Below, one piece after another: positions 7,528 through 15,600 of a DNA stretch of 22,004 nt; within the stretch, counting starts at the first letter, position 1, and each line of letters begins with the position of its first letter. This DNA comes from Desulfobacteraceae bacterium. Its GTDB lineage: Bacteria; Desulfobacterota; Desulfobacteria; Desulfobacterales; Desulfobacteraceae. The notes beneath the pieces are model-generated. The model was not told the DNA's origin. It did not search any database and saw only the letters and a list, made by a program, of their open reading frames with translations. The stretch lies in the NCBI GenBank assembly GCA_003354055.1, contig PIVQ01000049.1, forward strand, positions 1 through 22,004, in the 5' to 3' direction. Made by a program: the position numbers and the translations under genes.

Positions 7528-7538
7528 CTGGCTTAAGC

Positions 7539-7659
7539 ACGGATTGATCCGGGCGGTTAGCTCCCGCCAAGTTCCAAACAAAAGCGCCGGGTGACCCTGG
7601 CGCTTGAAAAAGGTGAGCAGGCAATGATGCCCGTCACCTGTAACCACAATTCACGGAGG
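7539..7659 (+). promoter_or_regulatory. Structured fliC leader with two hairpins and two CsrA-type ACGGA motifs
   Basis: Hairpin 1 pairs AAGCGCCGGG (7582-7591) with CCCTGGCGCTT (7595-7605), with one bulged T and a three-base loop. Hairpin 2 pairs AGGTGA (7611-7616) with TCACCT (7634-7639) and has an inner GGC/GCC pairing. Neither is followed by a T-run, so they are not terminators. ACGGA occurs at 7539-7543 and again at 7653-7657, where it overlaps the Shine-Dalgarno GGAGG (7655-7659). Two such sites, one on the ribosome-binding site, are how CsrA represses flagellin translation in Bacillus; applying that here is inference. Confidence 0.45.
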
Positions 7660-7667
7660 AAAAAAAC

Positions 7668-10472
7668 ATGAGTTTAAGTATAAACACCAACGTCGCTGCA
7701 TTGACTGCCCATCAGAATATGCTTTCATCAAGCAATGACATGAATGCATCCTTAGAGAGGCTCTCCACCGGCCTGAGAATCAACAAATCGGCGGATGACG
7801 CTTCGGGCTTGACAATTGCCGATTCCCTCAAGTCCCAGTACCTGGGTCTGGGGCAGGCCATATCAAATGCCAATGACGGGGTGTCCATTGTTCAGACCGC
7901 AGACGGTGCGCTTGAGGAATCCGTCAATATTGTCAATCTCATCAAGACCAAGGCCGTACAGGCAGCCTCTGACGGCCAGACCGCAGAAACCCGTGCCGCC
8001 ATACAGGAAGATATTGACAAACTGATTGAGAACCTGGATTCCATTGCCAAGACTACGTCCTACAATGGTCAGCAATTGCTGAGCGGATCCTTTACCAACA
8101 AGGCCATCCAGGTGGGGTCCTCTTCCAATGAAGTCTCCATCATCAATATCGGATCTTCTGAATCCGATAAGATCGGGCACATTTCAACCGCCACCCTGGA
8201 ACTGGACAATGAAGACGGCGGTGAGGTCCAACTCACAATCACTTCCGCCATCACAGGGGAAGATGTGAAACTGAAATCCACCGAGATCCTGTATAACAAC
8301 GAAGAGAAAAACGGCATGGGAGCCCTGGCTGACGATATCAACGCCCAGACTTACCTGACCGGCGTCAGCGCCGTGGCTGTGGTGGAAAGCACCACCGAGG
8401 AAGCGGTCCAGGAGGGTACCACCGGAGATGATTTTTCCATCAACGGGGTGACCATCGGCGCCATCCCCGTGTCGGAGGGTGATTCAAATTCCTACCTGCT
8501 TACGGCAATTAACGACAAGACCACGGAGACCGGAGTTACGGCCAGCCTTGAGACCGACGGCAGACTGACCCTGACCTCTTCAGACGGAAGGGCCATTGAG
8601 GTCACGGATACCGGGGATGTGTTCGGCAGCCAGGATGGTGAAGATTTGTCCACCATCGGTCATCTTAGCCTGACCCAGGAGGGATCCAGCCAATTCAACA
8701 TCGAAGTCACCATCAGCGGAGGAACCGGGGATGAAATCACCCTGAGTTCCGATCTTGCAACCATGGACGACTCCATCCTGGGTGCCGGGTCCTCCATTGC
8801 CGAGGGGTCGGAGCTTGCCTCAGGCACCGTGGTGGGCGGGGATGCCATGGTCTACGAAACTGTTACCGATACCGAGTCCGATTATGAGCTTGAGCAGAGC
8901 TCTACCCTGGCTGCCGGCTCCACCCTGGCCGCGGGCACTGAGATCGGGGGAAGCGTGGTCGTGTCCGGGGATACATCCGCCGCCCCGACGGAAGAGACCA
9001 CCCAGGATATGCTGGTGACCAAAGGCTCGGTACTGGAAGCGGGAACAGTCCTAGGGGAAGGTACTGTGGTTGCCGAAACCTTTACGGACGGCACCACTAC
9101 CTATTCCAAAGGCTCCACCCTGGCAGGTGACGTGACCCTCACCGATGATCTCCTCGTCTCAGAGGACCTCACCCTAGCTGCGGGCTCTAAGGTTGCGGCC
9201 TGCTCCACCCTGGCCGCGGGCAGTGTCATGGGCGCGGATATGAAGGCCGGTGTGACATGGGATGCATCTGTTACGCCTGGTTCTGCTCTTGGTACCACCG
9301 CTACCGTTGATGCCATCGTCAACGCCAACGAGGCCGACCTTGCAGCTAATGACGAGCTGGCAGCCGGGTCAACCCTGGCTGCAGGGACTTCATTTACCTT
9401 TGCTGACGGAGATGTCTATGCTGGCCCCACCCTGGTCACCGCGACTGGTGACATTGAGGCTGGAGATATCATGTCAGCGGGGACTATTAGCATCACCGAG
9501 GACCAAACTCTTTCCGAGGCACTGACAGCTCAAGGAGTTATCACCCTGGCCGAAGACTCCATCATTGCCAAGGGCAGTGCGATTGCCGCGGACGTTGTCG
9601 CGGCCAATTATCATGAGGCAACCCTGGAAGATGTCACCCTTACAGATGACATGACCCTGGAGGCGGGCTCGACTATCGCCGGTGGTTCAGTGCTCATGGC
9701 AGGTTCGACTCTGGGGGACGATACCATGGTCGCAGCGGAAGGCGGCGGTGATCTTGTAACCGATCAGGAAACCGAGCTGGCCGGCGGTTCAACCCTTATA
9801 TCCGGTTCAATACTGGGAGAAGGGTCTGTTTTGGAAGAGAAAATCACCGTCGATGAGGTGACGGAATTGGATAGTGCCATCACCCTGGCTGAGGTCTCCA
9901 CGCTGGCTGCGGGTACCCTGATTAAGGCCGGGACCGAACTCACGGAGGATATGGATCTGGCTACGGAGTCAGGCATTGATGCTAATAGCGAACTGGAAGC
10001 CGGTACCATCCTCGACGCGGATTACTATGTTGGAAACGGCGGCGTTACTCTGACGGAAAACCTGACCCTGGAGGCGGGCAGCACCATTGCCGCAGGTTCA
10101 GAAATTATCATAGATAGCGGCAGTGCCGGCGGTGTGGCCCTGAGCGAACAGGAGAGCATGACCCTGTCAGACCTGAGCGTCATGACCCAGGAGGATGCCG
10201 AGATTGCCATTGACATTGCGGAGGCGGCCCTGGCAGACCTGGACAGCACCCGAAGCAGTCTGGGTTCGGTACAGAATCAGCTGACCTCCACCATTGCCAA
10301 CCTCTCTGTAACCAAGACCAATGTCCAGGCATCCGAATCCGCCATCAGGGACGTTGACTTTGCAGAGGAAACCGCGACTTACGCTAAGCTTTCACTTCTG
10401 GGACAGACAAGTTCCTATGCCCTGGCCCAGGCCAATGCATCAACCTCCAACATAACGAGCCTGCTCCAGTAA
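7668..10472 (+). CDS. fliC: Flagellin, giant form with hexapeptide-repeat outer domain
   Basis: This is the flagellar filament subunit, exported through the flagellar type III system. At 934 residues it is about twice the usual length. The conserved N-terminal D0/D1 part (about 1-165) begins MSLSINTNVAALTAHQNM and contains LSTGLRINKSADDASGLTIA; the C-terminal D1/D0 part (about 842-934) ends with RDVDFAEETATYAKLSLL and a coiled-coil tail. Two flagellin-IN-like segments lie at about 218-242 and 278-312. Residues about 370-815 are filled with LAAGST-like hexapeptides. One Cys (512) is present, unusual for flagellin. ATG 7668 has GGAGG eight bases upstream. The gene is monocistronic, from the sigma-28-like promoter to the strong terminator at 10486. 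No HExxH protease motif was seen in the insert. Confidence 0.96.
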   Translation: MSLSINTNVAALTAHQNMLSSSNDMNASLERLSTGLRINKSADDASGLTIADSLKSQYLGLGQAISNANDGVSIVQTADGALEESVNIVNLIKTKAVQAASDGQTAETRAAIQEDIDKLIENLDSIAKTTSYNGQQLLSGSFTNKAIQVGSSSNEVSIINIGSSESDKIGHISTATLELDNEDGGEVQLTITSAITGEDVKLKSTEILYNNEEKNGMGALADDINAQTYLTGVSAVAVVESTTEEAVQEGTTGDDFSINGVTIGAIPVSEGDSNSYLLTAINDKTTETGVTASLETDGRLTLTSSDGRAIEVTDTGDVFGSQDGEDLSTIGHLSLTQEGSSQFNIEVTISGGTGDEITLSSDLATMDDSILGAGSSIAEGSELASGTVVGGDAMVYETVTDTESDYELEQSSTLAAGSTLAAGTEIGGSVVVSGDTSAAPTEETTQDMLVTKGSVLEAGTVLGEGTVVAETFTDGTTTYSKGSTLAGDVTLTDDLLVSEDLTLAAGSKVAACSTLAAGSVMGADMKAGVTWDASVTPGSALGTTATVDAIVNANEADLAANDELAAGSTLAAGTSFTFADGDVYAGPTLVTATGDIEAGDIMSAGTISITEDQTLSEALTAQGVITLAEDSIIAKGSAIAADVVAANYHEATLEDVTLTDDMTLEAGSTIAGGSVLMAGSTLGDDTMVAAEGGGDLVTDQETELAGGSTLISGSILGEGSVLEEKITVDEVTELDSAITLAEVSTLAAGTLIKAGTELTEDMDLATESGIDANSELEAGTILDADYYVGNGGVTLTENLTLEAGSTIAAGSEIIIDSGSAGGVALSEQESMTLSDLSVMTQEDAEIAIDIAEAALADLDSTRSSLGSVQNQLTSTIANLSVTKTNVQASESAIRDVDFAEETATYAKLSLLGQTSSYALAQANASTSNITSLLQ
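8775..10112 (+). repeat. Hexapeptide repeats (left-handed beta-helix type) within flagellin
   Basis: This covers residues about 370-815 of FliC. Clusters fit the hexapeptide rule [LIV]-[GAED]-x-x-[STAV]-x. Examples are LGAGSS IAEGSE LASGTV (371-388), LAAGST LAAGTE (414-425), LEAGTV LGEGTV (456-467), LAAGSK VAACST LAAGSV (503-520), LEAGST IAGGSV LMAGST (664-681), LAGGST LISGSI LGEGSV (704-721) and LEAGST IAAGSE (801-812). Clusters of two to four coils are separated by acidic spacers of 25-60 residues. This rule defines left-handed parallel beta-helices in acyltransferases; its use in a flagellin outer domain is inference. Some coils are repeated at DNA level. Confidence 0.75.
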
Positions 10473-10485
10473 TCAGGCCAAACCT

Positions 10486-10530
10486 AAAAGCTCTTCCCCT
10501 CCGGGCCGCGCCCGGAGGGGAAGAGCTTTT
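10486..10530. terminator. Strong rho-independent terminator, bidirectional, between fliC and flgL
   Basis: Perfectly complementary 21-base arms (10486-10506 and 10510-10530) enclose a CGC loop. The stem is GC-rich (CCCCTCCGGGC) with AAAA at one end and TTTT at the other, so it can terminate transcripts from both strands. It starts 14 bases after the fliC stop and lies about 35 bases beyond the flgL stop, separating the two convergent units. Confidence 0.95.
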
Positions 10531-10563
10531 TCTTTCAGATAGCAAATTCCCGGAACACCGACT

Positions 10564-12525
10564 TTACAGATAATCCACCAGGCTTAGATCCATAATGGAG
10601 GCGGAGGCACTTAAGGCGGCCTCATAGGCGGTCTGGGTGGATTTAAGGGTCATGATTGCCGATACGGAGTCCGCATCCTGGACATCGGACCGCTGGAGGG
10701 TCAGGGCCAGTTCGGTGGCCGAAGCCGTGGCGGCGGTGGCAGTCAGGCCGTCATAGGAGATACCCACACCGGAAATGCTGCTGATGATGCTGCTGTAATG
10801 GTTTTCAAACCGGGTCATGGCCCGCTGGATTCCGTCCACATCATTTTCGGACAGAGCCTGTTCAAGGTCGAAAAGCGTATCAAAGATGCTCCAGGAAACC
10901 TCATCTCCCGTCACCGCCCCAGAAGAAATATCCGTGGCGGCAAATCCGAGATCCGAGGCCGCACCGGTGTCCGCATTGGTGCCGCTCTGGAAAAGAAGGT
11001 CAAAGGACTCAAGCTTTTTCCCGGTATCCGTATCCTCCCGGATGGTAAAGGTCTGGCTGTCCGTGTTGTAGGCCACTTCGTAATTTATCCGGTTGCCGCT
11101 CTCAGCTGAAGTCTGCTCTAAAGCGTCTTCCACGGCAGCGGCATAGGATTCGGGATCCGAGTAGGTACCCGGTTCGACAACCGCCGTCAGCTGGGCGGTC
11201 TGCCCTTCTTCCCCTGACAGGGTCTCCGTAAAATCCAGGCAATCATTTTCCCCGGCCATAACCGTGAATTCATCGGCCACCCGGGAGCTGCTCTGGACGG
11301 GCGCGATAGACACGGTTTCCGCATCAAATCCAAGGTCCTGCATGATACTGTTGTTTTCAAAGCCCTCCACAATGTCAAAGGAGATGGAGACCCCTTCTTC
11401 CGGGGGATCGTTGAGATCGATGCTAATGTCCGTCACCCCGTCATCATCCAGGTCCAGCTCCAGGGTATCCCCGTCCCCTTCGATTTCAGTGACAAGGCCA
11501 TACCCGGGATCATTTTTTACCGTCCAGTTGCCGTCCTCGTTATAGGTCAGGGTCAGGGGTTCGGTTCCTTCCGGTTCCGGGGTAAATTCGGTCAGGGCCG
11601 AGGGGGAAATGATTTCGATTTCAATGTCATCATACTCCCCTCCGTTCACCGCCAGGTTTGAAATTCTTGCCTCATCATCCTGCTGCACCACAAGGGTGGT
11701 TGTTATCCCTTCGGTATCGGTGCCGTCCGTACCAATGGAGAATAGGTTGTCTTCCTCATCATAACCCGCTTCGTAGACAATGCCGCAGCCCTCTTCCCCG
11801 GACGCCTCAGTCATTGTGTCTTCAACGATTTTTGACAGCTCCTCTCTGGTATAGGTCCCGTTGGGAATGGTGGCTTCAATGGTCAGGATGTTCTCCTCAC
11901 CCGTCCCCGGATCCTCTTCAAATACCAGCTGGTTGTTGCTCTCGTCCACGATGATTCCGTCCTCGTAAAACAGGTCGCTGCCGCAGCAATCCAGGGTCAT
12001 GACCGTATCCTGGCCGGTTTTTACGCAGGTGGCATCGCTACTGCCCAGATAATTGACGCAGGTGGGGGCGTCGTCGTCATCGTAGCTGAAGGGGGGCACC
12101 TGGTTTTGGTCTCCGCCGAATACATACCCCCCATAGGCTTCTGTATTGGCCAGATCCATAAGGCTGTCCAGGTAGACCTGCATGCTTTCGGCGGCATCGG
12201 CCCTGTCCCGGGTGTTGGCCGATGCATTGGCCAGCTGGGAACACAGCAGCTTAAGTTCCCGAACCTGGTCTGCCATGGCGTCCAACGCGGTTTCCGCATT
12301 GGTCAGCACGGTCAGTCCCTGGGCAATATTGTCCTGGTATTGGTCCAGGGAGGAGATGGTGGAATCGATATCCAGCACCTTGGACATGCCTGCGGGATCA
12401 TCGGAGCAGGTATTGATCCGGCCGTTTTCGGAGCCGACCACTTCATTGGCCTCGTTTAAATTACAGATCAGGTTATTCAACTGGTAGGTGGCCTGGTTGT
12501 ATACGCTTATGGTGGGTACTCTCAT
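10564..12525 (-). CDS. flgL: Flagellar hook-filament junction protein FlgL (HAP3), enlarged
   Basis: FlgL joins FlgK to flagellin at the hook-filament junction. The N-terminal flagellin-like helices (1-140) include MRVPTISVYNQATYQLNNLI, then SSLDQYQDNIAQGLTVLTNAE and a GGYVFGG segment at 132-138; the C-terminal helix (about 595-653) contains LQRSDVQDADSVSAIMTLKS. The length, 653 residues, is about double that of enterobacterial FlgL. The middle holds two homologous modules (about 198-293 and 429-528) flanking a Trp/Asp-rich module (325-387) shared with FlgE and FlgK. Nine Cys (21, 40, 95, 156, 167, 180, 181, 247, 429) are unusual in an axial protein. A GGAG site precedes ATG 12525. It is the last gene of the flgD-flgL series, separated from flgK by 88 bases holding a terminator-like hairpin. 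Confidence 0.95.
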   Translation of the reverse strand: MRVPTISVYNQATYQLNNLICNLNEANEVVGSENGRINTCSDDPAGMSKVLDIDSTISSLDQYQDNIAQGLTVLTNAETALDAMADQVRELKLLCSQLANASANTRDRADAAESMQVYLDSLMDLANTEAYGGYVFGGDQNQVPPFSYDDDDAPTCVNYLGSSDATCVKTGQDTVMTLDCCGSDLFYEDGIIVDESNNQLVFEEDPGTGEENILTIEATIPNGTYTREELSKIVEDTMTEASGEEGCGIVYEAGYDEEDNLFSIGTDGTDTEGITTTLVVQQDDEARISNLAVNGGEYDDIEIEIISPSALTEFTPEPEGTEPLTLTYNEDGNWTVKNDPGYGLVTEIEGDGDTLELDLDDDGVTDISIDLNDPPEEGVSISFDIVEGFENNSIMQDLGFDAETVSIAPVQSSSRVADEFTVMAGENDCLDFTETLSGEEGQTAQLTAVVEPGTYSDPESYAAAVEDALEQTSAESGNRINYEVAYNTDSQTFTIREDTDTGKKLESFDLLFQSGTNADTGAASDLGFAATDISSGAVTGDEVSWSIFDTLFDLEQALSENDVDGIQRAMTRFENHYSSIISSISGVGISYDGLTATAATASATELALTLQRSDVQDADSVSAIMTLKSTQTAYEAALSASASIMDLSLVDYL

Positions 12526-12539
12526 GGGTAATCTCCAAA

Positions 12540-12594
12540 AGCTGCCCCCAAAAAACCCCGGCCTTTCCGGCCGGTTTGTCGGTTAAGGGCAGCT
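12540..12594 (-). terminator. Nested hairpin and terminator between flgK and flgL
   Basis: Reading the minus strand, CCGGCC-GGAAA-GGCCGG is followed by GG and six T, a rho-independent terminator shape (12550-12574). It is enclosed by an outer stem AGCTGCCC/GGGCAGCT (12587-12594 with 12540-12547) that ends seven bases before the GGAG site of flgL. It could reduce flgL output relative to flgK or act as an attenuator. Confidence 0.7.
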
Positions 12595-12613
12595 GTGTTT
12601 AAAATTCAAGACA

Positions 12614-15600
12614 TCAGCGAATGGCCAGCAGGGCGTCAAACATTTCATCTACGACAGTCAGCAGCTTGGCCGCAGCATTATAGGCGGCCTGCTGTGCGGT
12701 CAGTTTTATCATCTCTTCATCCAGGGAAACAGCGGATATGGAATCCCGCTGTGAGGTAAACTGGTACACAAGCTGATCCGCAGCGTCCAGGGAGGATTGA
12801 ATCATCTGAGATGTTATGCCTATGGCGGCAATCATGGTTTCCTCATAATCGTCCAAAGTGGTTTCGGACACTGTGGCCGAGGCGGATTCTCCCCGGGTGT
12901 AATCCCAGTCTTTCATCTCCAGGGACTCATATCGGGTGTCGGCCATGGCCAGGGCATTTGTATTGTCCCCGGAGGACAATTCCCCTGTTTCGGTATCCAC
13001 CATGCCCGAGGCAAGATAATCACCGTCAGCCAGAATTTCATTCACCCCCATACTTTCCGCATCAGATCCCGTAAAAAAGGTGTTGATGCCCAGGGCGGCC
13101 GTAAGCCCGCTATCCCCGTCCTCGTCCCCGGCAAAGGCAAAAGAAAAGTCGTCGGCCTCTTTTGCTGAAAGTTCCATCTGAATGGACCCGTCCCCGGTCA
13201 CGGCCTGGTCAAACAGGATTTCAATATCCCCGACCCCGTCCCCGTCAAGGTCCACCATAAACCCGTCATCATCTCCGCCTTCGGGTAGGATCTGTATGGT
13301 GCCGCCCGTGGGGTCGTTCTCAACTTCCCAGGACCCGTCGGTACGCACAAACTGCAGGTCCTCGGCTGCCACGTCCAGCGCGGTATAATTGAGAATGGTA
13401 ATTTGGGCATTATCCTCGCTGATCCCGTCGGCACCGGAATAGCTTACACTCTCAACGGCGCAGTAATCCTCGGTGGAATCAAAGACCAGGGTGTTGTCTT
13501 CGGTGATAGTGGCGGTCACTCCTCCGGCACTCCTGTTAAACTCTTCGGCAAAGGAATCTTGTGTCCAATGCCAGTCCGAAAGGGTATCGGCCGCGCCGTT
13601 GCCGTCATCGTCGGTGGTGGTGATCTGGCCTGAATCATCGGTGGTCACATAAAAGACATCCCCTTCCACCAGGGTGCCGTCGTTAAAGTAGAGGGTCATG
13701 CCGTCCACCTCAACGGCTATGGAAGCATCTTCAGAGTCGTTGCCCTCAAGAACCAGGGTGCCTGAGGAGGATCCTGAAGACCACTCTATTTCCAGAGGCT
13801 CGTCATTATCCGGAACGCTGCCCCCGGAGGTCACCGTGAATTCGTAGGTGTCGTCAATGCTTGCGGCCGTGCCTGACACCGATAAATCCAAAGGGTCGGG
13901 CTCACCATCGGCATCCGTGTTGATCCTCATGGTGTTCCCGGCCGTAAGGCTTCCCTCTGAAACGGTAAAGGAGAGGAGGGTCTCCCCGTCCTGTGTGATC
14001 TCCACAAGTCCCGGTTCATCGATTTCAACATAGCCGGAATCCCCGGTGGGGTAACCGTCCTGGTCCAGCTCCTCCCAAAAGATCATGGCGGAATCACCAT
14101 AGGTCGCGGCTGTGGCACCATCGTATAAGGCGTCTCCTGAAACCAGCACATCGTTTTCCGGAGCTTCGGTTCCAATACCTGTGCCCGTGGAAACTGCAAG
14201 GGTGGCATCCAGGCCGGTAACGTCGCTGAAACCTGTTATGGAAAGCGGGTCATCCGCCTCCGCCGTCCTGACGATACTGACAGAGGTGCCGTTCATGACA
14301 ACCTCGTACCCGTCTGCCGGCAGGGCTGCTGTCAGGGCGGCGTGTAGCTGCGAAGCCTGTTCCGCATCGGTGAGCTGGCCGGCGGCAGCCGCAGCAACCG
14401 TGTATGACACATCGTACCCGCCCACCTGGAAGGAGATGGTGTCCCCGTCGTCAAAATTACCATATCCGTCGGTTCCCCCCAGAGTGATCATGCTGTTGCC
14501 GTCTCCTGAACTGCCGGAGGTTCCGAAAAAACCTGCCGAAGTTATGGTGTCGGAGGAAATTTCCACGTCCGGATCAATGAGAATGGTCACAGAGCCGGTG
14601 AGCACGGCAGCCGTGTCATAAGCGCCCCCTGTTTCCCCCACAATGGCTGTGGCAGACCCGATTGTGCTCTCCTCGCATCCGGGCAGGGAAAAGGTGATAT
14701 AATCGTCCGCGTCCGTATCTGCAGTGGCCACGTCCAGGTCCGTACCGTTAAAATCCAGCAGGCCGTCTCCTGACGCAGTGCTGCCGTCAAGGGCTGTTAC
14801 CGATACACTGGCGTCGTCTCCCGTATCTCCTGCGGCGGCTGAAAGACTGATTCCCGTCCCGTCCGTGGTTCTTAAGGTGAGCTGGCCCGTGGTCTCGTCC
14901 AGCTCGGTTGTAAACGGCGTATCTTCCAGCTGTTCGTCCAGGGCATCGTAGAAGGCCTGGGCCACCTGGCCGGAATCAGAGGTGTCCACATCCGTCAGGT
15001 CAATGGTCACTGTCACCTCTTCCGGGGTAGACGCATCCGTGGCCAGGGTGATGGTGATGGTATCCCCCTCGTCAAAGTCCTGGAAATTATCCAGGGTCAC
15101 CCCGGCATTGTCCGTCACCTCAAAATCCTGAACCCCGATGGTGGCGCCTGAGGCACTTTGGATGGTGCACCCGTCCGTCATCAGATCCGTATTCCGATTG
15201 GTTTCGTTTATTGCTTCGGCAGCCGCTGTAAGGGCGGTTTCAAACTGATCCACAAGGGTGCCCTCTGAAGAGTCAACCGTAAAACTTGTCTCTTCTTCCA
15301 GCCCGTCCACATAGAGGGTGAAAGAGACAATATCTCCGTCCTGGGCCTCGGTAATCCCGTCCAGGCCAATTGAGGCCTCGGTGGCGGAAGAATAGGCAGT
15401 GATCCCGTCGATACCGGAAAGTTCCTCTGCAATATCGGCTGCGGAACGGGCAGCGCCGGAACCGTCATCACTGATCAGGATTTCCTGGGTACCGCCGGCA
15501 GTGGTAATGGTCAGGGTCTGTTCGGCTAGGGCGGCGTCCAGGGCATCGGCCACATAGTCGGATGAGGTAATCCCCCCCAGGTTGTCCCCGGAGGACTGAA

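Noticed and set aside
7349..7667. Cyclic-di-GMP riboswitch before fliC
   Set aside because: The leader is structured, but the conserved GEMM core and tetraloop-receptor sequences are not present.
14112..14621. Long open frame on the plus strand (169 codons) antisense to flgK
   Set aside because: It lies wholly inside flgK. Its Ser/Pro/Val-rich composition is the mirror of GC-biased Asp/Gly/Thr codons, and no ribosome-binding site or family signature is seen. The same applies to the other antisense frames across flgL, flgK, flgE and fliC.
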